Source: Haloarcula sp. CBA1127 (GTDB lineage: Archaea > Halobacteriota > Halobacteria > Halobacteriales > Haloarculaceae). Taken from it: a stretch of 64,000 nt of DNA. Positions 24,460 through 32,665 of this stretch are shown in pieces. Position 1 is the first letter of the stretch, and the number at the start of each line of letters is the position of its first letter. Made by a program: the position numbers and the translations under genes. The notes under the pieces were generated by a model. The model ran no database searches. It was given only the letters and a program-made list of their open reading frames with translations, and had not been told where the DNA came from. The stretch covers positions 1,922,001-1,986,000 of the forward strand of contig NZ_BCNB01000006.1 of NCBI RefSeq assembly GCF_001485575.1, written 5' to 3'.

Positions 24460-24747
24460 TTAGTGGTCGTGGCCGGTCAGCTCGGCGAAGGACTGGCCGA
24501 AGCGCTCTTCGAACAGTTCGCTGGTTTCCTCTTCGAGCGCGACGATCTGCTCGTCCGGCTCGCCCTGCGCGTGGTGGACAGCGCTGTGAATCCGCTGGGT
24601 CATGCCGAACATCGCAATGTCGCCGACGACCTGCGGGTCCGTCTCGTCCGGTGACTCTCGGAGGATGTCCACGAGTTCGCTCGGAACTGTGAGTTCATCG
24701 GTCTCTTCGCCATCGTCAATAGTCAGCGTGACAGTGTCTGTTGCCAT
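24460..24747 (-). CDS. Conserved haloarchaeal hypothetical protein, 95 residues
   Basis: A short acidic protein starting MATDTVTLTIDDGEETDELT, with a helical middle (VDILRESPDETDPQVVGDIAMFGMTQRIHSAVH) and a C-terminal Asp/Glu-rich helix ending ELTGHDH. No membrane segment or metal motif. The coding call is supported by composition and by its position between two same-strand genes (trxB 62 bases upstream). Function unknown. Confidence 0.75.
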   Translation of the reverse strand: MATDTVTLTIDDGEETDELTVPSELVDILRESPDETDPQVVGDIAMFGMTQRIHSAVHHAQGEPDEQIVALEEETSELFEERFGQSFAELTGHDH

Positions 24748-24809
24748 GCGGTTTACTCCGGGGGCTATCCTAAAGGGTCTGTGGATGTGAGAACGGAGAA
24801 ACAGACGCG

Positions 24810-25859
24810 CTAGTCGTCGGCTTCTGCGGCGGCTTCGGACTCTGCTTCTGCAGTAGCTTTGGCCTGTGCTTCGAGGTACTCGTCAGCGTCGATGGCGGCT
24901 TTACAGCCCATCCCGGCAGCGGTGACGGCCTGCTGGTAGTGGTAGTCGACCACGTCGCCGGCACCGAAGATACCGTCCACGTCGGTGGCGGTCTGGTCGC
25001 CGCCGGTACCGCCGTGGGTCTGGATGTACCCGGTGTCGTCCAGTTCGACGCCGGTGTCTTCGAGGTAGTCAGTGTTCGGCGTGTGGCCGATGGCGATAAA
25101 GACGGCACCAACGTCGAAGTCGAAGGTTTCGGTCCCGTCGGCGTCGAGCTTCTCGCTGGGATGGCCCTCGTCGTTCTGTGCGAGGGTGACGTGGTCGACG
25201 CCGTCCTCGGGGGAGCCGTGCATTTCCAGCAGTTCGGTGTTCCGCATAATCTCGATTTCACCTTCGTCGACCTTCTGCTGGACGCGGTCGATCCAGTAGT
25301 CCTCGGCGCGGAACTCCTCGCGGCGGTGGGCGATGTAGACGGTGTCGGCGAACTTCGTGAGGAAGTGAGCCTCCTCCATAGCCGCGTCGCCGCCGCCAAC
25401 GACGAGCATATCCTCGCCACGGAAAAACGCGCCGTCGCAGGTCGCACACGTCGAGACGCCGTAGCCCATCAGTTCGTCCTCGCCGGGGACGCCCAGCGTG
25501 CGGGCGCTGGCTCCGGAGGCGGCGATGAAGGCATCGCAGGTGTAGACGTCGCCGTTCGACAGTTCCACGCGGAACGGCCGCTCGCTGTCGTCGATGTCGG
25601 CGACGATGCCGTGTTTCAGCTCAGTCCCGAACCGCTCGGCCTGCTCCTTCATATTGTTGATGAGGTCCGGCCCGGAGAGGCCCTCGGGGAAGCCGGGGAA
25701 ATTCTCGACTTCGCTGGTCAGCGTGAGCTGCCCGCCGGGTTCGTCGCCTTCGAGAACGAGTGGGTCGTTGTTGCTCCTGGCGGCGTAGATGGCTGCTGTC
25801 AGTCCCGCTGCGCCCGTGCCAGCGACGATGAGTCGTCGGTGTTCGACCGGTTCTGTCAT
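24810..25859 (-). CDS. trxB: Thioredoxin reductase-like flavoprotein
   Basis: The protein has 349 residues. It carries the FAD-binding GTGAAGLTAAIYAARSN (about 13-29), the redox-active CATC in VSTCATCDGAFFRG (about 142-156), the NADPH-binding VVGGGDAAMEEA, and the closing IFGAGDVVD. The sequence fits thioredoxin reductase acting on thioredoxin-like partners; two thioredoxin-fold proteins occur elsewhere in this window. It ends with a run of Ala/Glu residues (KATAEAESEAAAEADD), a common haloarchaeal acidic tail. Confidence 0.92.
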   Translation of the reverse strand: MTEPVEHRRLIVAGTGAAGLTAAIYAARSNNDPLVLEGDEPGGQLTLTSEVENFPGFPEGLSGPDLINNMKEQAERFGTELKHGIVADIDDSERPFRVELSNGDVYTCDAFIAASGASARTLGVPGEDELMGYGVSTCATCDGAFFRGEDMLVVGGGDAAMEEAHFLTKFADTVYIAHRREEFRAEDYWIDRVQQKVDEGEIEIMRNTELLEMHGSPEDGVDHVTLAQNDEGHPSEKLDADGTETFDFDVGAVFIAIGHTPNTDYLEDTGVELDDTGYIQTHGGTGGDQTATDVDGIFGAGDVVDYHYQQAVTAAGMGCKAAIDADEYLEAQAKATAEAESEAAAEADD

Positions 25860-25960
25860 TAGCTAAGTTAGACTACCGGGCCGTATTTAGCTTGTGTTGT
25901 CGTGCGCCAAACTCGCATCGGGACGACACGCTTAGGCCGCTGCCACCGTTCGCTGGGGGT

Positions 25961-26245
25961 ATGGCCGCAGATCTCGAAGAGAAGACTGACCGCTACGAAG
26001 GACTACTCGCGGAGGCACTCGACGCGGCATCAGTCGCGCCCCCTGAAGGGACACCGATGCACAATGCTGCCTTGGAGTGCGAGGAGATGGCGTCGGCGTA
26101 TCTTGAAGATGGGCGTCACTTCAGGGACGACGACGACCTCGTGAACGCACTGGCGTCGTTCTCGTACGGGCACGCGTGGCTGGACGCGGGCGCACGCATC
26201 GGTCTGTTTGACGTGCCGACCGAGGGGCATCTGTTTACGGTCTGA
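25961..26245 (+). CDS. DUF357-type hypothetical protein
   Basis: The start is ATG 25961 (MAADLEEKTDRY), 23 codons inside a longer frame. The 94 residues form two helices with the pattern of small archaeal DUF357 proteins: LEEKTDRYEGLLAEAL, then HNAALECEEMASAYLEDG and ALASFSYGHAWLDAG. No catalytic residues. It is divergent from trxB. The family name is my recollection and not certain; function unknown. Confidence 0.7.
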   Translation: MAADLEEKTDRYEGLLAEALDAASVAPPEGTPMHNAALECEEMASAYLEDGRHFRDDDDLVNALASFSYGHAWLDAGARIGLFDVPTEGHLFTV

Positions 26246-26904
26246 AACCACGGCCCGACGGATATGGGGTTGGCGCTCACAGAGAGCTGTCTGTCAGTCT
26301 ACTACTATCTGTTCGACCGATAGGCCGCTGCCCTACTGCGAACCGCGGCCTCTCTCAAGTCGCAGGATGACGTTCGTTGCGGTACTTGAGTTCGGTGACC
26401 CCGTGGTCTGGATCGCCCCCGATTAATCGGTCGCTGGTCGCTCCAGTGACAGGGTGTCATCATCACTGTCTGTATTTATCTGGTATGTAATCGTAACTAA
26501 ACTGTGTTACTTGGTAACATCGCTTTTTACATCATATCACTCCCCCACGATGTGCGGAACCAGACGGTGACTCCCACTGACCCGGTAATTCCGGGATCCA
26601 CTTGCCGTTCCCGACCCATCAGGAGCGGTTGTACCGGGGTGAGGACTGGTCGTTCGGTGCAGCACAGATGGAGTTACACGGCAGTGCAGCCCCCCATTTA
26701 TCCGTTGTGCACGGAAGGCGGCGATAACCACCAAGGTTATATAGTCGTACAGTGGGCCATGCCATACCCTATCACGCCGCTGTCCGGCGGTTCCTGCGGA
26801 AATACGGCGAAAGATTTATATACTTTACGGACTAACTATAGGATAAGACAGTTTCCCCAAACAGTCTTAAAATTTCTGCACCCGGCAGAACAGGACTTCC
26901 AAAC
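26246..26904. promoter_or_regulatory. Long upstream region of tfb with two TATA elements and a dyad
   Basis: No convincing gene is seen in these 659 bases. TATA-like elements lie at 26737-26743 (TTATATA) and 26815-26822 (TTTATATA). The second lies about 85 bases before the tfb ATG. A 6-bp dyad, TGTTAC-TTG-GTAACA (26505-26519), might bind a regulator. A 49-codon frame starting at ATG 26759 (MPYPITPLSGG) lies at leaderless distance after the first TATA, and its TGA overlaps the tfb ATG; it may be a leader ORF or chance. Confidence 0.45.
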
Positions 26905-27873
26905 ATGAGCGAATCATCAACACGAACGAGTACCCGAGAACGAGACGAGCAAATCACCGAATCGACAGAACAGGAAGCTGTAGAGACCTGTCCCGAATGT
27001 AGTGGGAACGTCGTTACCGACACTGAGCACGGCGAAACAGTCTGTGAAGACTGTGGGCTGGTCGTCGAGGAGGACGAAATCGACCACGGGCCGGAGTGGC
27101 GGGCGTTCAACTCCGCAGAGAAGGATCGCAAGTCCCGCGTCGGCGCGCCGACGACGAACATGATGCACGACAAGGGTCTCTCGACGAACATCGGCTGGCA
27201 GAACAAGGACGCCTACGGGCGTTCCCTTTCCAGCGAGCAGCGCCAGAAGATGCAGCGGCTCCGGACCTGGAACGAGCGGTTCCGGACACGCGACTCCAAG
27301 GAGCGCAATCTCAAGCAGGCGCTGGGCGAAATCGACCGTATGGCCTCGGCGCTGGGGCTCCCCCAGAACGTCCGCGAGACATCCAGCGTCATCTACCGGC
27401 GCGCGCTCGGTGACGACCTCCTTCCGGGTCGCTCCATCGAAGGCGTCGCTACGTCCGCGCTGTACGCGGCCGCTCGCATGGCCGGGAACCCCCGGTCTCT
27501 GGACGAGATGGCCCGTGTCTCCCGCGTCGAGAAGATGGAGCTCACACGAACCTACCGCTACATCGTCCGCGAACTCAGCCTCGAAGTCCAGCCGGCGGAC
27601 CCGGAACACTACCTTCCACGGTTCATCTCCGACCTCGGACTCAGCGAGGAGACCCAGCGACAGGCACGAGATCTCATCGAAGGTGCTCGCCAGTCGGGGA
27701 TGCTCTCCGGCAAATCACCGGTCGGCATCGCCGCTGCGGCCGTCTACGCCGCCGCGTTGCTGACCAACGAGAAGGTCACACAGAGTCAGGTTAGCGACGT
27801 CGCCGACATCTCCGAAGTGACTATCCGAAACCGATACAAGGAACTCCTTGAAGCCGAGGACCTTCCGGCCTGA
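26905..27873 (+). CDS. tfb: Transcription initiation factor B (TFB)
   Basis: TFB bridges TBP and RNA polymerase at archaeal promoters. The protein has 322 residues. The zinc ribbon has CPEC and CEDC (about 31-54), the B-reader loop runs PEWRAFNSAEKDRKSRVG (about 65-82), then two cyclin-like repeats (about 130-215 and 225-318) with the SIEGVATSALYAAAR and PVGIAAAAVYAAALL helices, and a BRE-reading helix-turn-helix at the end (QVSDVADISEVTIRNRYKEL). The first 25 residues are Ser/Thr/Glu-rich. Haloarchaea carry several tfb copies; I cannot say which paralogue this is. Confidence 0.95.
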   Translation: MSESSTRTSTRERDEQITESTEQEAVETCPECSGNVVTDTEHGETVCEDCGLVVEEDEIDHGPEWRAFNSAEKDRKSRVGAPTTNMMHDKGLSTNIGWQNKDAYGRSLSSEQRQKMQRLRTWNERFRTRDSKERNLKQALGEIDRMASALGLPQNVRETSSVIYRRALGDDLLPGRSIEGVATSALYAAARMAGNPRSLDEMARVSRVEKMELTRTYRYIVRELSLEVQPADPEHYLPRFISDLGLSEETQRQARDLIEGARQSGMLSGKSPVGIAAAAVYAAALLTNEKVTQSQVSDVADISEVTIRNRYKELLEAEDLPA

Positions 27874-27946
27874 CGCCCGGGTGAAGGCAGACTAATGGGG
27901 AGACGACAAGGCTTTTTATCATTCGATATGTGTGTGAGTAACATAC

Positions 27947-28126
27947 ATGGAGGAAGCGTACGTGCGATTGCTCTGTCCTGAGTGTAAGAAAGACTGGGAG
28001 TCGACGCCGACAGATTTGCCGCGACACGACACGACGTTCCACTGCCCGAACTGTCACGCGAGCCATCGGCTTGCCGTTTTCACCCGTACAGAAAACGACT
28101 TGCAGACGCTGAAAGGTCTGCAGTAA
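27947..28126 (+). CDS. Small zinc-ribbon protein, 59 residues
   Basis: ATG 27947 opens MEEAYVRLLCPECKKDWEST; a second pair, CPNC, follows at residues 36-39 (FHCPNCHASHRLAVFTR). The CPEC/CPNC arrangement is a typical zinc ribbon with a connecting acidic and charged region. A TTTTTATC element (27912-27919) lies about 30 bases before the start, the spacing for a short-leader mRNA. The gene converges with the aIF2-beta gene, whose stop codon starts at the next base. The partner is unknown; proteins of this type usually bind nucleic acid or modify translation factors. Confidence 0.75.
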   Translation: MEEAYVRLLCPECKKDWESTPTDLPRHDTTFHCPNCHASHRLAVFTRTENDLQTLKGLQ

Positions 28127-28537
28127 CTACTCGCTCGTCGCCGAGCGTGCGCCACACGCCTCACAGCGGAGCAGCAGCGCACCCTGTTCCCGTTCCAGTT
28201 GCGTGTCGGGCAGGCCACACTCCGAGCAGAGCACGAACTCGTCGACGTACTCGTCGATGGACGCCTCGATACGGTCAGCATCGAACTCGCCGGTCAGGCG
28301 CGCTCGACCGCTCTCGTCGATGTGGCCGCTCGTCCCGAGGTCGTTCTGGAGGAACTTCATTACATGGTCGTCCTCGCGTCCGAGCCGGGAACACGTCGAC
28401 TGGAAGTTCTCGTAGACGGTGGCGTTGCCCTCCTGTCGGACATCCGGGTCCGGGACCTCGAACCGCTCGCTTGTGCCGTCAATCTCGGGCGTCTCCTCCA
28501 TCGCCCGGTCGAGCATATCGTCGTATTCCATACCCAT
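28127..28537 (-). CDS. eif2b: Translation initiation factor aIF2, beta subunit
   Basis: The subunit of the tRNA-Met(i)-binding aIF2 heterotrimer. The protein has 136 residues: N-terminal YDDMLDRAMEETPEI helix, central alpha-beta domain (RFEVPDPDVRQEGNATVYENFQ, then LGREDDHVMKFLQNDLGTSG) and a C-terminal zinc ribbon with CSEC and CEAC (about 107-129). Length and order match archaeal aIF2-beta. The start may be either ATG 28537 or 28531. Confidence 0.93.
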   Translation of the reverse strand: MGMEYDDMLDRAMEETPEIDGTSERFEVPDPDVRQEGNATVYENFQSTCSRLGREDDHVMKFLQNDLGTSGHIDESGRARLTGEFDADRIEASIDEYVDEFVLCSECGLPDTQLEREQGALLLRCEACGARSATSE

Positions 28538-28666
28538 ACGTCACAGAGCGGTCAACAAAAACTTTTCATACGGGCTGTTTGAGCGGTTTCCCGGTCTGTG
28601 TCGACCCCGAGGTCGGCACTATCCGGAAACGATCTACAATAATCCGTATCAGGCGGCAGTTGTCCG

Positions 28667-28840
28667 TTATCGCCAGGCTGTAAGTGTACAGGTCTCGTCC
28701 GCTACCATCGAAATCCAGGTGTCATCGTGGGCAATATCGGCGATGACGAACCGCTGCTGGCCGTCGACATCGTCGACAGCACACATCACATCAGACGCAG
28801 TGCCCGACCGACGGGTGGGACGTTCAACCTCGTAAGACAC
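28667..28840 (-). CDS. Short haloarchaeal protein, 57 residues
   Basis: A GTG start at 28840 gives a protein with the features of a common haloarchaeal small-protein family: MCAVDDVDGQQRFVIADIAH, followed by DDTWISMVADE and ending TAWR. The frame is closed upstream by a TGA three codons before the GTG, so GTG is the only plausible start. The codon bias and acidic, Asp/Trp-rich content argue it is real, although it is shorter than most gene finders accept. Function unknown; I recall the family only as a DUF. Confidence 0.65.
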   Translation of the reverse strand: MSYEVERPTRRSGTASDVMCAVDDVDGQQRFVIADIAHDDTWISMVADETCTLTAWR

Positions 28841-28892
28841 AATTGTTCATCTAGGATGTGCGGTAATGAATGTGTCGTACTCGTTTCGTCTT

Positions 28893-28964
28893 TTGATACT
28901 CTGAAATCCGGTTGCTTACGCAACAAAACGGCTCGTGTATCGCTATTGCCGTTGTGAGTATCAA
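28893..28964. other. Branched inverted-repeat element, possible structured RNA
   Basis: A perfect 9-bp closing stem, TTGATACTC (28893-28901) with GAGTATCAA (28956-28964), encloses two further perfect hairpins: GTTGC-TTAC-GCAAC (28911-28924) and AACGGC with GCCGTT (28927-28932 and 28948-28953). All 72 bases lie in noncoding AT-richer DNA between the 57-residue ORF and thyX. The three stacked, perfectly paired helices form a three-way junction. It could be a structured RNA, a regulator target or a remnant of a mobile element. No promoter is obvious. Confidence 0.5.
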
Positions 28965-29038
28965 GGTCGATTCAACAATTGTCGATGCCCACGACTGAAG
29001 ACAGCTGTTCTGAACCGCCGCGAGAAGCCCCGGAACTG

Positions 29039-29782
29039 TCAGGGGGCGAGGCGGTTCTTGCGTCCCTTCATCTCCCGCTCGTAGTACTCGAAGGTCTTGG
29101 GACACCAGTCGGCCGCCAGGTCGAGCATCTCCTCTGTCATCTCTCGAATCTCCCACTGTGCGTCCGCCGCGGCTCGCATATCCGCGACGTGCATCAGCAT
29201 CCGGGCGTTCATCGACATCACGATGTTTACCTTGGTGCCGATTGGCAGTACGAACCGGGCATCTTCCGGCGGCATTCCCAACTCAAGCAGTTCCTGGTAC
29301 GATTCGACCGCCTGCTCGATGGTATCCTTGAATATCTCTGTGCGCTTCTCGAACTCCTCGTCTGAGACGCTCGCTTTCTGCTGATTCCGGCCGATCCAGT
29401 CCGGGTCCGTCGCGGACGGCGGCGTCACGACCAGCTCGCCCTCACGGACGGCCTCGGGGTCTATGTCGTCGAAGGAGACGTACCGCATCGACTGCACGTC
29501 GAAGGAGACGTGCCGGTGACGGGTGATTTGGGCCATACAGGAGCGGGAGACGCCTTCCACGGCGAAGGTCGCCTGCGCGTGCTCGAACGGACCGAAGTGG
29601 CCGTGGTCGAGCAGATGCCCGATGAGCGTCTCCTTTTTGTCGTCAAGAGTATCCCCGTCGACCTCGGCCATCGTCGCTTCGAACGACTGGCTGCCGACGG
29701 AGGTGTCGCTGTAGTCGTTGCGTGCTGCCTTGCAGATGAGGTCCTCGGGGTCGTCTGTGGCTTCGAGCAGCTTTACGTCCAT
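29039..29782 (-). CDS. thyX: FAD-dependent thymidylate synthase ThyX
   Basis: Makes dTMP from dUMP with methylene-tetrahydrofolate and reduced FAD. The start is ATG 29782 (MDVKLLEATDDPEDL), giving 247 residues; the frame extends upstream, but without support. The ThyX signature RHR-x7-S is visible in ITRHRHVSFDVQSMRY. Further family segments are GHFGPFEHAQATFAVEG and DARFVLPIGTKVNIVMSMNARML (FAD-binding His/Arg region). No thyA is seen in this window. Confidence 0.94.
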   Translation of the reverse strand: MDVKLLEATDDPEDLICKAARNDYSDTSVGSQSFEATMAEVDGDTLDDKKETLIGHLLDHGHFGPFEHAQATFAVEGVSRSCMAQITRHRHVSFDVQSMRYVSFDDIDPEAVREGELVVTPPSATDPDWIGRNQQKASVSDEEFEKRTEIFKDTIEQAVESYQELLELGMPPEDARFVLPIGTKVNIVMSMNARMLMHVADMRAAADAQWEIREMTEEMLDLAADWCPKTFEYYEREMKGRKNRLAP

Positions 29783-29864
29783 ATCGGGTGGGTGAACCGG
29801 AGCGGCAAAATACTTCCTTCCCGGACCGACAGGGCGTTCGGACCACCTGTGGATGGCACCGGAC

Positions 29865-30524
29865 TCAGATGTCCTGCCAGTCGGTCGGCTCGCCGGCCAG
29901 GCCGAGTACGCGGGCCTCTCGGCCGCCGCCCTCCGCGTCGCGAACGTCAATCATCCCGTCGAATGCCTGCTTGATGACCTGCAGGGTCTGGTCGTCGTGG
30001 GCTCCCGAGTCGATGGTAAACACGCCGATGTAGCCAGCAGAGTCCAGCCGTGAGGACAGCACGTGACAGAACTTGAACACGGTCTTCTTGTCTGTGTAGG
30101 TCAGCATTGTCGACAGCGAGACGAGGGCGAGACGGCCCTGTTCGTTGCCGGCGTTGTGCAGCCCTTCCAGCGCCTTTGTGATGCCGATACCGATGCCAGT
30201 GAGATCACCGGGCGAAGAGACGTGGTGGGCGTGGGCGTTGCCGATTGCCTCCTCGTCGGTGCCACCTTCGCCCCGGCAGTCGATGACGCCGAGCTGGGAG
30301 TCGTCAAGATCGGGCACGAGCGACCGGAACTCCTCGACGACGCTGCCCGCGCCGTCACCGGTCGTCACGACCACCGCGCCGTCACCCTTGTCCAACCCGT
30401 CGGCGAGAATATCGTATGCGAGTCGTTCCTTCCCGCTCATTGCTGGGCCGGAGATCAGGATGCTGGACCCTGGCCGGACCTCACTGAGCGCATCGAACTC
30501 TAGTACTGAGGTGAGATCATACAT
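29865..30524 (-). CDS. RecA/KaiC-superfamily protein with degenerate nucleotide motifs
   Basis: The protein has 219 residues from MYDLTSVLEF (ATG 30524); an ATG 24 bases upstream is also in frame and would overlap the previous gene. It has the RAD55/KaiC-like layout: VRPGSSILISGPAMSGKERLA with a P-loop, then a beta-sheet with LALVSLSTMLT at the Walker B place. The P-loop Thr/Ser after Lys is replaced by Glu (GKE) and the Walker B Asp by Ser, so ATP hydrolysis is doubtful. It is 10 bases after the HalX response regulator gene and is probably co-translated. Likely a phospho-regulated adaptor; related haloarchaeal proteins are called HTR-like. The partner is unproven. Confidence 0.8.
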   Translation of the reverse strand: MYDLTSVLEFDALSEVRPGSSILISGPAMSGKERLAYDILADGLDKGDGAVVVTTGDGAGSVVEEFRSLVPDLDDSQLGVIDCRGEGGTDEEAIGNAHAHHVSSPGDLTGIGIGITKALEGLHNAGNEQGRLALVSLSTMLTYTDKKTVFKFCHVLSSRLDSAGYIGVFTIDSGAHDDQTLQVIKQAFDGMIDVRDAEGGGREARVLGLAGEPTDWQDI

Positions 30525-30534
30525 TGTTTGTCGC

Positions 30535-31119
30535 TCAGTTGTCTTCATCGTCGCTCAGTCCGCGAAGCGTTGCGATGAAATCGGAGTCGTCTTCGATGCC
30601 ACCGAGTGTATCTGAGAGGTCGTCTCGCATCTCCACGACTCTCTGGGTTAGTTCGTCGTACTGGTCGCTCTCCGCCAGTTCCGCGCTCGATTTCGTCGCT
30701 TCTAGCGTCGCCTGTTTCTCGACGAGTGCGTAGTACTCCTGCAGCAGAGAGTCGTACTCAGAGCGGTCGAGCAGATTGTCGACCGTCTCGTGGAGCTGTT
30801 CGCTCCGAATCGGCTTCGAGAGGTATGCATCAAAGCCCATCTCCAGAATATCGAAGTCCGGCTCGACGGCGGTGACCATCGCCACCCGGCAGCCAAGGTC
30901 CCGTTCGCGGATGCGTTCGAGCACTTCGTCCCCGGAAAGTCCGGGCATCATCCGGTCGAGTAGCACCACGTCGACATCCGCGTCCAGTTGCTCCAGGCCC
31001 TCGTCGCCGTTCTGTGCCATGCGGACCTCGTACTCCTGTTGCAGCCACAGTTTGTACGTCTCAGCAACATCTGGTTCGTCTTCGACGATAAGCACCACAG
31101 GTAGGTCCGAATCTGACAT
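30535..31119 (-). CDS. Response regulator with HalX domain
   Basis: The protein has 194 residues. A receiver domain (1-125) has acidic residues ED at 13-14, phospho-acceptor D55 in LLDRMMPG, Thr in VTAVE and Lys in LSKPIR. The HalX domain follows (about 125-190), a haloarchaeal module with a helical pair (LLQEYYALVEKQATLEATKSS). The output is probably by protein contact. The next gene, 10 bases downstream, encodes a degenerate RecA/KaiC-like protein, so the pair forms a signalling unit. No histidine kinase is adjacent; the nearest is at 33 kb. Confidence 0.9.
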   Translation of the reverse strand: MSDSDLPVVLIVEDEPDVAETYKLWLQQEYEVRMAQNGDEGLEQLDADVDVVLLDRMMPGLSGDEVLERIRERDLGCRVAMVTAVEPDFDILEMGFDAYLSKPIRSEQLHETVDNLLDRSEYDSLLQEYYALVEKQATLEATKSSAELAESDQYDELTQRVVEMRDDLSDTLGGIEDDSDFIATLRGLSDDEDN

Positions 31120-31241
31120 AATGTTCTACTATCCCCCGTTTGCATATCCACGTACATAGCCCTGTGGGTGCGGGCGTGCAGCACGTCTCGACCGGTGACA
31201 GAACGATACCCACATCCGGGGCGACAGTCAATAGGCGGGTA

Positions 31242-31817
31242 ATGATTCGAAATCTCGCCCGTGGGCAACAGGCCTTCACGAGCAACGTGTTCCTCGTCAC
31301 CGGGGAGCGAACCGTGCTGGTGGACGTCGGTAACGAGTTCGATGTGGTGTCGGCTGTCGAAGAACACGTCGATGGTATCGACGCTGTCGCCGTCACCCAC
31401 ACCCACTATGACCACGTCGAGAATCTCGACAGCGTCGTCGATGCTTTCGACGTGCCGGTGTACGGCTACGATACAGACCAGGCTGGCGTCGAGCACGCTA
31501 TCGCCGACGACGAGACGATACAGCTAGGTGACCACGACTACCGGGCGCTGCACACGCCCGGCCACAAGAATGACCATCTCTGCTTCTACTCGGACGACGC
31601 CGGCGTCCTGTTCGCCGGCGACCTCGTGTTCGCTAACGGGAGCTTCGGCCGGACTGATCTTGACGAAGGCAACCGGGACCTGCTCGTCGACAGCATCGAG
31701 CGGGTGCTGTCGGTCACCGACGAGGACTTACAGGAGATGCACACCGGTCACGGACCCAGCATCACCGACGCGCCGTATCAGGACATCGAACTGGCGCTGC
31801 AGGCCGCGAAGTTCTGA
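31242..31817 (+). CDS. MBL-fold metallo-hydrolase
   Basis: The start is ATG 31242 (MIRNLARGQQAF), giving 191 residues; the frame extends 34 codons upstream without support. The zinc signature HTHYDH (about 66-71) with a second His in HTPGHKNDHLC, Asp in FAGDLVF and the final His in HTGHGPS are all present, the set for a two-metal beta-lactamase-fold hydrolase of the glyoxalase II/ RNase-like branch. Substrate unknown. It faces away from the HalX operon. Confidence 0.88.
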   Translation: MIRNLARGQQAFTSNVFLVTGERTVLVDVGNEFDVVSAVEEHVDGIDAVAVTHTHYDHVENLDSVVDAFDVPVYGYDTDQAGVEHAIADDETIQLGDHDYRALHTPGHKNDHLCFYSDDAGVLFAGDLVFANGSFGRTDLDEGNRDLLVDSIERVLSVTDEDLQEMHTGHGPSITDAPYQDIELALQAAKF

Positions 31818-31840
31818 GATCGCGGGACAGCGCACAGCTT

Positions 31841-32665
31841 TTAGTCGAACGCACACGCCAACAGCGCGTCGTAGGCGTGGTCGTACGCATCGGCGACAGC
31901 CGTCGGGTCACTGCGCTGTTCGCTGTCGAGCGCGGGGAGCCGTACTGCCGCGACCTGTTCGATGAGGTCGACGACGTTCGGCACCCGCTCCTCCAGTTGG
32001 CCATCACCGGGGCCGCCGGTGGCAATCTGACAGGCCTTGGCGTACCGGTCGCCGTCGTATATGCGGGCTCGGCCCGGTTCGACGACGGCCACGGCGTCCG
32101 GTTCGATGCCCGACAGCGGCCGGGCCACGTCGCCGTAGGATTCGATAACTGCCCGGTCCGTCGCTTCGATATCCGCGGCAACCGACTCCAGCGCTTCGAC
32201 GTGCATCACCCGCATCAGGTCGTTGAAATCGGCAATCGAAGTCACTCGTGGCGCATCGGCAAGCGGGAGTCGCTCGGCAACGGACTCCGGCAGGTCGACG
32301 GTCCCGTTGACGACGTACTCGACGCCCGTTTCGGAACTCGGGCGGCCGACCCGATCGACGACGAACTGCTGGTTTTCCTTGCCAAGCAGGCCCGTCTCAG
32401 CCCCCGGTGAGGGATGCCACAGGCGGTGGATTGGGTTGATTTCCTCCGGGGCGACAGCGCTCGGTGACGCGGCCGCGAGGCGCTTGGCGTCCTTGCCGTA
32501 CAGCCGTCCCTCGTTTGTCGCTCGCTGGTAGTCGTCGTGATCGAACCAGTAGTTGTTGCCCGCTCTGGGCTTGAACCCCTGGGCGCTGGTCCGCTCCAGC
32601 AGGCCGACGCTGAACGTGGTCTTGCCCGCGTCGACCCGGTCGCTGCCGGCGACGAGGAGCTTCAT
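31841..32665 (-). CDS. P-loop ATPase of unknown role (dethiobiotin-synthetase-like fold)
   Basis: The protein has 274 residues from MKLLVAGSDRVDAGKTTFSV (ATG 32665). The P-loop GSDRVDAGKTT (about 7-17) is the deviant Walker A found in SIMIBI proteins such as BioD and CobQ/CobB. Downstream helix-strand order with VEYVVNGTVDLPE and AVIESYGDVARPL supports a SIMIBI fold; Walker B-like Asp positions are plausible. Target unknown. It is coupled to the upstream gene by an ATGA overlap. Confidence 0.8.
   Translation of the reverse strand: MKLLVAGSDRVDAGKTTFSVGLLERTSAQGFKPRAGNNYWFDHDDYQRATNEGRLYGKDAKRLAAASPSAVAPEEINPIHRLWHPSPGAETGLLGKENQQFVVDRVGRPSSETGVEYVVNGTVDLPESVAERLPLADAPRVTSIADFNDLMRVMHVEALESVAADIEATDRAVIESYGDVARPLSGIEPDAVAVVEPGRARIYDGDRYAKACQIATGGPGDGQLEERVPNVVDLIEQVAAVRLPALDSEQRSDPTAVADAYDHAYDALLACAFD

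Noticed and set aside
26246-26500. RNase P RNA or another long housekeeping RNA upstream of tfb
   Set aside because: No conserved core motifs could be recognised and the stretch has no consistent long helices.
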